From contig JBIKUE010000018.1 of assembly GCA_044347755.1 (NCBI GenBank), positions 1-52,330 on the forward strand: a stretch of DNA of 52,330 nucleotides, written 5' to 3'. This DNA is from M3007 sp044347755. Lineage in GTDB: Bacteria > Bacteroidota > Bacteroidia > Chitinophagales > Saprospiraceae. Under the pieces are notes generated by a model that was not told the origin of the DNA, did not search any database, and was given only the letters and a program-made list of their open reading frames with translations. This document shows, one piece after another, positions 1 through 6,863 of the stretch; the first letter of the stretch is position 1, and every line of letters begins with the position of its first letter. The translations under genes and the position numbers were made by a program.

Positions 1-183
1 TCATTAAATCTTTCCCTCATTAACCTAAACACAAGTGCAACTATATCACTATATAATTCTTCAACAGTGACGGCGGGTTTTTATGAACAAATCTTTCAAC
101 TTGGGTCTTTACCCAGCGGGAATTATGCGCTTCGAGCCATCTTCAATGGCGGTCTTTACACCAAAAACATTGTAAAACTTTAA
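1..183 (+). CDS. 3' end of a T9SS-secreted protein (5' truncated by window edge)
   Basis: Frame 1 is open from the first base to a TAA at 181-183 and gives 60 residues. They have the pattern of the end of a T9SS type A sorting domain: alternating beta-strand residues, the segment LPSGNYALRAIFNG (the usual L-x-x-G-x-Y strand turn) and a basic-hydrophobic end, TKNIVKL. In this family the domain directs export through the outer membrane and is then cleaved or anchored. The catalytic or binding part lies outside the window. The next gene starts 3 nt downstream, which suggests co-transcription. Confidence 0.75.
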   Translation, partial: SLNLSLINLNTSATISLYNSSTVTAGFYEQIFQLGSLPSGNYALRAIFNGGLYTKNIVKL

Positions 184-186
184 GCC

Positions 187-1107
187 ATGAAAAAGCTTCT
201 ACACGTGCTGGTAGCCATAATAATGGCTACCCCGCTAACAGTTTTGGCCCAAACCACTCCTCTTTTTAAATTCGCACTGTATGCCGAAGACAGTCTGGGC
301 AATCGGGATTCGGTTATACTTGGCTATGACTTAACAGCTTCCTCTCAAAATTTAAATTTCCAGTTTGGGGAAGCCTCCATACCTACACCATTTGATAGTA
401 TACTTGACATGAGGGCTATTCATGGGGATGATTTTTTGCGTCGAACTTCTAAAATAATTATAGAAGACGCAGAAACCTTGTTTTTTGATACATCGTGTAC
501 ACTTAGTGCGTTCACTAAAATTGTAATCAATGTTAAATATCCTCCAGTCCGTTTTTTTTACGACAGCACCCTTTTTCCTGTTCAATCTTGCAAAAATGTA
601 ATCCTAACTCGCGACTGGGATATTTTTTTTCTGGAGAATTGGTCGGATATATGTGACTTCCATTGTATGTCTGATTCATCTGTTTACACAGAGCATTTCT
701 CCGACCCTGAGCCTCCGTTTAACCAATGTTGGAATTATCTGAAAATTGAAAAAGAAGTGCAGGGACAAGGCTTGAAAGAACTCCCAGGATTATTTCTCGC
801 AACCTTTTACGGTCCGGGGCCCTGTAACGATCCAACCTTTTTACACACGGATCAAAGCCCTGATACGGATGGGGTTCCGCTATATCCAAACCCATGTGGG
901 GAGTATTTTATGCTGGAAACGGCGTTTTCAGAAAGTATTGCACGACTAATTGTAGTGAATGTGGCCGGAGAAATCATGTCCTGCCCAACGGAAACAAGTC
1001 TTCATAAGGTACGGGTAGATGCGTCAGGATTGCAACCTGGAATGTATTTTGTCTTGGGTTCAGACGAATGGGGTAGATCTTTCATCCAAAAGGTGGTGAA
1101 AAACTGA
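187..1107 (+). CDS. Secreted protein with T9SS type A sorting domain, body unrecognised
   Basis: This 306-residue protein starts with a Sec signal peptide (MKK, a hydrophobic stretch, cleavage after VLA before QTT). It ends in a T9SS type A sorting domain at about residues 232-306, marked by PLYPNPCGEYF, the strand-turn LQPGMYFVLG and a basic end, QKVVKN. The central 200 residues match no family I recognise. They contain several cysteines (for example CDFHC), which fits an extracytoplasmic protein. The ATG at 187 is 3 nt after the previous stop, so the two genes are probably one transcript. The sorting domain is a clear call; the function is unknown. Confidence 0.85.
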   Translation: MKKLLHVLVAIIMATPLTVLAQTTPLFKFALYAEDSLGNRDSVILGYDLTASSQNLNFQFGEASIPTPFDSILDMRAIHGDDFLRRTSKIIIEDAETLFFDTSCTLSAFTKIVINVKYPPVRFFYDSTLFPVQSCKNVILTRDWDIFFLENWSDICDFHCMSDSSVYTEHFSDPEPPFNQCWNYLKIEKEVQGQGLKELPGLFLATFYGPGPCNDPTFLHTDQSPDTDGVPLYPNPCGEYFMLETAFSESIARLIVVNVAGEIMSCPTETSLHKVRVDASGLQPGMYFVLGSDEWGRSFIQKVVKN

Positions 1108-1155
1108 GCAGCCATGTCCAAATTTGTGGTTCTTAGATAATTTTTTCAAGTTCAT

Positions 1156-1184
1156 GCCTTCTGCCTGGCCGTCAGGCAGAAGGC
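1156..1184 (+). terminator. Perfect 12-bp hairpin downstream of the 187-1107 gene
   Basis: GCCTTCTGCCTG (1156-1167) pairs perfectly with CAGGCAGAAGGC (1173-1184) across a 5-nt loop, 48 nt after the stop codon. It is followed by AAATTATAT rather than a U-run, so it is a weak intrinsic terminator or an mRNA 3'-end stabiliser. Confidence 0.5.
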
Positions 1185-1271
1185 AAATTATATCTCATAC
1201 TATGCCCAAATTTTGCCCGTTTACGTCAGTCTTGTTGCTCCTTTGCAGGATTAATTTGCGTTTGGTGTGTC

Positions 1272-1556
1272 TTGCAGCATGTTTGCCCGGTCAGTCAAGC
1301 TACAGAAGGAAAGGAAGTCGCGGGAAGTATCAGTATCTCCCCCAACCCCGCCACCGATCTCATCCAACTGCCCTGGGAAGGCCCGCTGGAATCCCTGCAA
1401 CTCTTCGATGCCCTGGGCCAGCAAATGCCTTCTGGCAGGTTCACACTTTCGGAGGGTAGGCTTGAGGTGCCTGTGGGACATTTGCCAACTGGTATGTATT
1501 TCCTCCACCTGCGGGCACAGGGACGGGTGTGGAGCGGGCGGTTTGTGAAGGGTTGA
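1272..1556 (+). pseudogene. Orphan T9SS sorting domain, remnant of a decayed secreted-protein gene
   Basis: An open frame of 94 residues from a TTG consists almost entirely of a T9SS type A sorting domain (SPNPATDLIQLPWEGP ... LPTGMYFLHL ... FVKG). From 1336 on it is nearly identical in DNA to the end of the gene at 4956-6431. The homology extends weakly upstream at the protein level: CPVSQATEGKE here against CPVSEATEGKE there. There is no passenger domain and no signal peptide in this frame; the frame stays open to about 1200 but without a convincing start. I read it as the 3' stump of a gene whose body was deleted, or as a by-product of the segmental duplication. An alternative is a reservoir cassette for recombination. 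Confidence 0.65.
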
Positions 1557-1930
1557 AGCTGAATGTTCCATGGTCAACGCTAAATGTTCAATGTTAAATT
1601 TGGTGATTACCCTTGGATTATTGATATCCCTGGCGTACATTTGTTTGCGATTAGTTACCGGAATTCTATAACTTGTACAAGGGAGCGCGCTAGTTAACAG
1701 CTTTAATCTTTTAGAGGACTTTGGTTTTAGGTATAGCTTAGGTAGGTATTAAAAGTTTTGTCTGAACGGATGGTATTTAACTTTCAGAGATCCTCGCGAT
1801 AATCACGCTAATCCAATATTTATTTGCAGCGATATCATGAAAGTTTTTGAGTTGCTCCGGTTGCCTGGAGTGGCACTGACACCTATTTTTTTACCCTTAA
1901 ACATTTTTCTACGATGAAAAACTGGTTAAT
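1336..1930 (+). repeat. Long direct repeat, copy A (sorting-domain 3' end, intergenic DNA, start of next gene)
   Basis: This block is repeated at 6211-6804 with an offset of 4875. By eye, 1369-1820 is identical to 6244-6695, with single differences at 1343 and 1368. The next 93 nt, up to the ATG at 1914, differ at many positions, and the first 17 nt of coding sequence are identical again. The block contains the stop codon of the orphan sorting domain (1554-1556) and a 357-nt gene-free stretch (1557-1913). I see no gene in that stretch, only a leader hairpin at 1854-1871. The identity boundaries suggest recent duplication or gene conversion of the sorting-domain and intergenic part. Confidence 0.9.
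1854..1871 (+). promoter_or_regulatory. Conserved leader hairpin upstream of the repeat-bearing start, copy A
   Basis: GCTCCGG (1854-1860), loop TTGC, CTGGAGT (1865-1871). The copy B equivalent is ACTCCAG / CTGGAGT with loop TTAC. The two stem differences (A to G twice) keep pairing as G-U, although this part of the block has otherwise diverged. The hairpin ends 42 nt before the ATG. It could be a 5'-UTR structure or an inverted-repeat protein site; its role is inferred only. Confidence 0.4.
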
Positions 1931-2028
1931 TTCAACGCTTCAACGCTTCAACGCTTCAACGCTTCAACGCTTCAACGCTTCAACGCTTCAACGCTTCAAC
2001 GCTTCAACGCTTCAACGCTTCAACGCTT
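1931..2028 (+). repeat. 8-bp tandem repeat (TTCAACGC) x12 inside a signal-peptide-coding region
   Basis: Twelve perfect contiguous units span 1931-2026, followed by a partial TT. The array starts right after the codons for MKNWLI of the ATG at 1914 and ends right before the hydrophobic segment VLILSF. All three forward frames of the array are open, each reading a rotation of the eight residues STLQRFNA. With 12 units the ATG reads out of frame and stops at 2067-2069 after 51 codons. With 13 or 10 units it would read into the 2032-4890 protein. Confidence 0.95.
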
Positions 2029-2031
2029 GTT

Positions 2032-4890
2032 TTGATCCTATCGTTTTGCTTAACGGCAAACACTCTTAGAGCGCAGTCTGAAATTCTTCCTTACAATCCC
2101 TGTGAATCTTATTCCATCCCTTTAGCTTGTTTTGATGGTAGCAGAAGTTGTGAGTATTATTCAGAATATCCATGTTCGACAGATTATTGTTGGGCTAGTG
2201 GCGCTACCATAAACAATCAGGGTATACCGCTCAGTGGCCTTGTTGAGAATAAGACAATTGAGATCGGTGGGGTTTACACCATAACCCAAGGGGCAACGTT
2301 TAAAAATTGCATTTTCAAGATGCGACCAGATGCCAGAATTAATATCTCACCTGCGGGGAGTAGTTCCTTATCCGTCAATTTTGATCAGTGTAGATTTTTT
2401 GGATGTAACCAAATGTGGCAGGGGATTGTGGTAAACACAACGAATACCTCTGCTAATTTCATGTTGAATTTTTACGCATGTCGAATTGAGGATGCTTATG
2501 TTGGCGTTACCTTGGATGAAGAAAAGGGCAATTACTCCTTCTTAAAAAACAACTTCCAAAACAACCATATAGGTGTTAGTAACTTTCGGCAGAACAATTT
2601 AATTCTCAATGCTTTATTTGCGCTTAATACCTTTTATCAGTCGGCGCCCTTAGCTGGAGTCAATCCCACAGGCCCGCTGGGAGGGGTGTTAATGCCTGAT
2701 TATCCAAACGCGCATGCCGGAATAAAATATAGCAATGTAATCACCACCATTGGAGTTGCTGGAAATGCTAATTTGTTCTCATGTCTTGAGAACGGAATTG
2801 TTGTAAAGGACGGCGGTAGAATTGATGTTGTCAAGGATATTTTCCAAAATATTGGGCAAAATGGCATTTGGGTGGAAGATATCTTGATACTAAATGCTAA
2901 TGGTTGTACCTTCAGGTTTGAGGGTGATTTTTGTATCAGGGCCAAAAACGCCTCACTAAATATTTTTCGGAATACATTTACCGGAAATTGGAGAGAAGGG
3001 GTTCATTCTACTCGCAATACCGGTGTCCAATATATTCATATTGCCGACAAAAATGTCTTTAATTTTACAGGAGGAAGGTGGCAATATGGGATTTATATTG
3101 AAAGACCACAGGCTACCGCATTGTTTGATTCAAAAATAGATGACAATACTTTTACGGCAAATGCATGGCCTAACCAATTTCTGTGGGTGGTCCGTGTTAT
3201 TGACATGGTAGATGCACCAAATAAATTTGTCATTTCAAATAATGTCTTTGACATAAATGCCATCCCAACGGGCACTGTTATTCCAAAAATAATTGCCATT
3301 TGGGCAAGTTTTGGTGATTCCGACAACTTTGAAATAAAAGATAATGACGTGGGCTATAATACTCTCACGCAGGCTTCAGGAGAAGGGATTTTAGGAACTT
3401 ATTTTGGCCCGGGACAAAGCACTTCAACTGGTCATTTGATAAAACGGAATGATATCACGGGTTTCCCCGGTGATTTTATAACAATGAGCAGTGCTATTGG
3501 GATTGGACAAGTCGCTAATTTGGAACTATGTGAGAATACGGTAGATTGGAGTGACACAGGAATAAGTTTTAATGGACAGAACGATATCAAACTTAGAGAA
3601 AATAACTTTAATCACCATTATGTAGGATTATGGATAATCGGTTCAAATGGGCAAATCGGTCTCCAGATTGCAAGAGGGAATAATTGGGATTCTCCTATTG
3701 ACATTACAAATTTTGCTGCGATAAACCAATCCATTGACCCGTTTGCTTCCGAAATTATAGTGTCTAGTACGCAGGAGGGCAACACGCTTCCATGGCTGCC
3801 ACCTAGCTGGAGTATCTTTCCTGACCCTATGATTCCAGGCCAAAATTGGTTCCATACAGATCTAAATCCACCATTAGATTATTGCGCCCCTATGAATCCC
3901 ATTGGATTAAATGAATTGACTCCCTACGAAGAAGCACTTATTTCAGGCCAGTCTCCGCTTGCCGGTACCCCTTTGTGGGACTTAAAACATGAGGTTTATT
4001 ATAAGCTCTTGTTATATCCGGAACTTCGCCCGGCAGGGTCTGCGGAAGAGGCCTTTTTTAATTCTTTGAACAACACAACCATATCCAGGCTTGCTCAAAC
4101 ACAATTGCTGGTACATAATGCAATAAACCTGTCATCTATTGATCAACAAACGCTGGGTAATTACATCCTTGCAGCAATAGAAGCACTTCCTGCACTTGAA
4201 AGTTTTGACACCTTAACTGATTTTTCTAGCATGGAGGGTTTCACCACGTCCTGGTTTGATCAAAGATTAGTTTTGCTTCAACAGTTTGCAAGCAACGCTG
4301 TGGATGAAGTTGTTTTGAGGGCAAATCGCTCGCAGCAATTGACAAATGACCTCGAAAATGCACTGAGTTACAATCAAACCATTTTCACCAGTCAATCCTA
4401 TGAAGAGGCCTCCAAATTGCGAAATGAATTGCGTGTTCGTCATTTATTAGGTCAGCCAATTACCGAGAGCATTTACCAGGCGGCATTGGCGATGGTTCAA
4501 CTGGGTGATGAGATTGTTGGGAAGGCCACGATGGACCTAATTACCTTTCTGGCGCCTTGTGATCAGTCACAATTGGCGCCGGAGTGGGAATTGCTCGAAA
4601 GAAGCAACGCTCAATTACAATCTCCGCTTATTCAAAAATCAGACCTGGTCTTAGTGCCCAATCCAAGTTCAGGCTATTTTGATGTTATATTCGATGCAAT
4701 TGAAACGGACGAAGTAACTATTTCTGTTTATGATAACCATGGAATGAGAGTAAAAACGGTTACTGCGTCTCCGAAGGCAGGTAAAATTGCATTAAACATG
4801 TCAGAGGCAAGATCAGGATCCTATTGGGTTATTTTGAGCGATAGGTTTGGTAACCTACTTGATAAAGCAATGCTCGTTCTGGCGCATTAA
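2032..4890 (+). CDS. Large secreted right-handed beta-helix protein with T9SS sorting domain; start controlled by 8-bp repeat
   Basis: As assembled, the frame opens at a TTG (2032) and encodes 952 residues. The start is weak: it gives only the distal half of a signal peptide, with no basic N-terminus. The natural N-terminus is probably the ATG at 1914, whose MKNWLI would join the hydrophobic segment and the cleavage site after LRA if the 8-bp array changed by one unit. Residues ~60-600 carry short Asn/Gly-rich repeats typical of a parallel beta-helix (NNHIGVSNF, FQNIGQNGIWV, ISNNVFDIN). Residues ~630-860 look alpha-helical, and ~870-952 are a T9SS type A domain (LVPNPSSGYF, GSYWVILSD). It is probably a cell-surface or secreted adhesin or polysaccharide-interacting protein; no catalytic site is recognised. 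Confidence 0.85.
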   Translation: MILSFCLTANTLRAQSEILPYNPCESYSIPLACFDGSRSCEYYSEYPCSTDYCWASGATINNQGIPLSGLVENKTIEIGGVYTITQGATFKNCIFKMRPDARINISPAGSSSLSVNFDQCRFFGCNQMWQGIVVNTTNTSANFMLNFYACRIEDAYVGVTLDEEKGNYSFLKNNFQNNHIGVSNFRQNNLILNALFALNTFYQSAPLAGVNPTGPLGGVLMPDYPNAHAGIKYSNVITTIGVAGNANLFSCLENGIVVKDGGRIDVVKDIFQNIGQNGIWVEDILILNANGCTFRFEGDFCIRAKNASLNIFRNTFTGNWREGVHSTRNTGVQYIHIADKNVFNFTGGRWQYGIYIERPQATALFDSKIDDNTFTANAWPNQFLWVVRVIDMVDAPNKFVISNNVFDINAIPTGTVIPKIIAIWASFGDSDNFEIKDNDVGYNTLTQASGEGILGTYFGPGQSTSTGHLIKRNDITGFPGDFITMSSAIGIGQVANLELCENTVDWSDTGISFNGQNDIKLRENNFNHHYVGLWIIGSNGQIGLQIARGNNWDSPIDITNFAAINQSIDPFASEIIVSSTQEGNTLPWLPPSWSIFPDPMIPGQNWFHTDLNPPLDYCAPMNPIGLNELTPYEEALISGQSPLAGTPLWDLKHEVYYKLLLYPELRPAGSAEEAFFNSLNNTTISRLAQTQLLVHNAINLSSIDQQTLGNYILAAIEALPALESFDTLTDFSSMEGFTTSWFDQRLVLLQQFASNAVDEVVLRANRSQQLTNDLENALSYNQTIFTSQSYEEASKLRNELRVRHLLGQPITESIYQAALAMVQLGDEIVGKATMDLITFLAPCDQSQLAPEWELLERSNAQLQSPLIQKSDLVLVPNPSSGYFDVIFDAIETDEVTISVYDNHGMRVKTVTASPKAGKIALNMSEARSGSYWVILSDRFGNLLDKAMLVLAH

Positions 4891-4906
4891 TTCTCCCTTT
4901 CCATCA

Positions 4907-4939
4907 GGCTGTCTGGCGCCTGTTCGGAGCCAGGCAGCC
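4907..4939 (+). terminator. Hairpin terminator-like structure after the first beta-helix gene
   Basis: GGCTGTCTGGC (4907-4917) pairs with GCCAGGCAGCC (4929-4939), with one G-U pair, and is followed by AATTTTACTTTTT. It sits 16 nt after the stop codon and just before the next ATG at 4956. It may attenuate rather than fully stop transcription. Confidence 0.5.
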
Positions 4940-4955
4940 AATTTTACTTTTTCCA

Positions 4956-6431
4956 ATGAAGTTACAGTTTTTAATAATATTCTATTCCACTTTCGGAATA
5001 GCCCTTCTTTCTGCACAAGTCAGGCATGATTATATTTGGACATTAGGGTACGGTGATGTAGGCCTAGATCCCGGGGGAAACTCTTATGGTGGCATTCTCA
5101 TGGATTTTAACTTTTCGCCTCCCACTTTTACGCTTCAAGACTATCCTTGCGACAGACCGAAAGCCTGTATCTCCACTCCAAATGGCCAGTTGTTTGCCTA
5201 CACAGATGGTTGTGAGGTTTTTAATTCTGACCATCAAATTATGTTACACGGAGATTCACTGAATCCGGGCAAGGTGTACAAGCTGTTTTGTGCACAATCC
5301 AATTATCCACTCTGGCAGCCGGTTGTTTTTTTACCCAAGCCGGGAAGCGATAGTTTGTATTATCTGTTTCATCTCAGGGCAGATGACTTGTACTGGAGGC
5401 CCATGAATCTTATGTACACGGAGATTGATGCTTCCGGCGATGGCGGCAAGGGGGCCGTTTTGTCAAAAAATAACATCATAATCACTGACTCTTTGTATTT
5501 AGGGAGTTATGTTCATGCCGTTCGCCATGGCAATGGAAGAGACTGGTGGCTGGTCTGTCCAAGGCTTTTTAGTTATGATTTGTACGTTAGTTTACTAACA
5601 CCGGACGGAGTAGCATATAAAGGAATTCAGCCTTTTGATTTGATCAAAGCGGATAGCACCTGTTGTATTAGTCAACAAGCTTTTTCCACAGATGGGAGTA
5701 AGTATTTCAGGAACTCCCCGGAAGGATTGACTATTTACGATTTTGATAGATGTAGTGGTACCTTTAATGTTTCAACTTATCTTGATTGGGATTTACTGCC
5801 AAGCGCTATTGGAGGGGTAGTAACATCCCCCAATAGTAGATTATTGTATATAACGTCAGGCGGTACGGTGCAGCAATACGATCTTTGGGCATCTGATATT
5901 GCTGCCAGTATGCAGGTTGTAGGGATTTATGATGGTACTTTGGCGCCATATCCAGCCAATTTTTATTGGATGCTGAGGGGGCCTGATGGCAAGATTTACA
6001 TGAATACGTCATACGATAATAACGTTTTGCATGTTATTCATCATCCGGATTCCTTAGGTACGGCCTGTCATTTTGAACAACATGCCATTACACTGCCAGC
6101 CTTTTCTAGTGTGGTAATGCCTAATATACCGAACTATCGGCTGGGTGCGTTACCAGGGTTATGCCCAGTGAGCGAAGCCACAGAGGGGAAGGAGCTACGG
6201 GCCCTCCACATCTCCCCTAACCCCGCCACCGATCTCATCCAGCTGCCCTGGGAAGGCCCGCTGGAATCCCTGCAACTCTTCGATGCCCTGGGCCAGCAAA
6301 TGCCTTCTGGCAGGTTCACACTTTCGGAGGGTAGGCTTGAGGTGCCTGTGGGACATTTGCCAACTGGTATGTATTTCCTCCACCTGCGGGCACAGGGACG
6401 GGTGTGGAGCGGGCGGTTTGTGAAGGGTTGA
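4956..6431 (+). CDS. Secreted beta-propeller-like protein with T9SS sorting domain
   Basis: This 491-residue protein starts with a signal peptide (MKLQFLIIF ... LLSAQ). The body, about residues 22-405, shows blade-like repeats of the type seen in WD40/YVTN-like propellers (FSTDGSKYFRN, SPNSRLLYITSGG, GPDGKIYMNT). It also has a repeated D-x-D-R-C segment like other Bacteroidota propellers with this signature. The last 75 residues are a T9SS type A sorting domain nearly identical in DNA to the orphan copy at 1336-1556. The start ATG at 4956 gives a complete signal peptide. Function is unknown beyond export and probable surface attachment. The shared 3' DNA suggests that its sorting domain was replaced or copied by recombination. 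Confidence 0.85.
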   Translation: MKLQFLIIFYSTFGIALLSAQVRHDYIWTLGYGDVGLDPGGNSYGGILMDFNFSPPTFTLQDYPCDRPKACISTPNGQLFAYTDGCEVFNSDHQIMLHGDSLNPGKVYKLFCAQSNYPLWQPVVFLPKPGSDSLYYLFHLRADDLYWRPMNLMYTEIDASGDGGKGAVLSKNNIIITDSLYLGSYVHAVRHGNGRDWWLVCPRLFSYDLYVSLLTPDGVAYKGIQPFDLIKADSTCCISQQAFSTDGSKYFRNSPEGLTIYDFDRCSGTFNVSTYLDWDLLPSAIGGVVTSPNSRLLYITSGGTVQQYDLWASDIAASMQVVGIYDGTLAPYPANFYWMLRGPDGKIYMNTSYDNNVLHVIHHPDSLGTACHFEQHAITLPAFSSVVMPNIPNYRLGALPGLCPVSEATEGKELRALHISPNPATDLIQLPWEGPLESLQLFDALGQQMPSGRFTLSEGRLEVPVGHLPTGMYFLHLRAQGRVWSGRFVKG

Positions 6432-6804
6432 AGCTGAATGTTCCATGGTCAACGCTAAATGTTCAATGTTAAATTTGGTGATTACCCTTGGATTATTGAT
6501 ATCCCTGGCGTACATTTGTTTGCGATTAGTTACCGGAATTCTATAACTTGTACAAGGGAGCGCGCTAGTTAACAGCTTTAATCTTTTAGAGGACTTTGGT
6601 TTTAGGTATAGCTTAGGTAGGTATTAAAAGTTTTGTCTGAACGGATGGTATTTAACTTTCAGAGATCCTCGCGATAATCACGCTAATCCAATATTACTTG
6701 CAGCGATATGATGAAAATTTTTTGAGTTACTCCAGTTACCTGGAGTGGCACTGGCACCTATTTTTTTACCCTTAAATTTTTTTTACGATGAAAAACTGGT
6801 TAAT
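6211..6804 (+). repeat. Long direct repeat, copy B
   Basis: Second copy of the block at 1336-1930. It covers the sorting-domain end of the 4956-6431 gene, its stop (TGA), a 356-nt gene-free stretch (6432-6787) and the ATG at 6788 with its first codons. 6244-6695 is identical to copy A by eye. 6696-6787 has diverged but keeps the leader hairpin. Confidence 0.9.
6729..6746 (+). promoter_or_regulatory. Conserved leader hairpin, copy B
   Basis: ACTCCAG (6729-6735), loop TTAC, CTGGAGT (6740-6746): a perfect 7-bp stem ending 41 nt before the ATG at 6788. It has the same position and shape as the hairpin at 1854-1871, with two stem differences that preserve pairing. Confidence 0.4.
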
Positions 6805-6849
6805 TTCAACGCTTCAACGCTTCAACGCTTCAACGCTTCAACGCTTCAA
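6805..6849 (+). repeat. 8-bp tandem repeat (TTCAACGC) x5 inside a signal-peptide-coding region
   Basis: Five perfect units (6805-6844) and a partial TTCAA follow the ATG at 6788 and the codons for MKNWLI. They precede a hydrophobic segment that reads IVVFLLIW in the body frame. With five units the ATG is out of frame and stops at 6911-6913 after 41 codons. Six or three units would fuse it in frame to the 6864-10025 protein. The unit and position are the same as in the array at 1931-2028. Confidence 0.95.
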
Positions 6850-6863
6850 TAGTTGTATTTCTA

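Noticed and set aside
1124..1459. Plus-strand frame containing a signal-like stretch before the orphan sorting domain
   Set aside because: It runs out of frame with the sorting domain and overlaps a hairpin. Its C-terminal part is a frameshifted reading of the sorting-domain DNA. It may be a decayed signal peptide but cannot be supported as a gene.
1251..1640. Long minus-strand frame across the orphan sorting domain, repeated at 6195-6515
   Set aside because: Its duplication follows from the duplicated DNA block. The opposite strand encodes a recognisable T9SS domain, and the antisense product has no family features.
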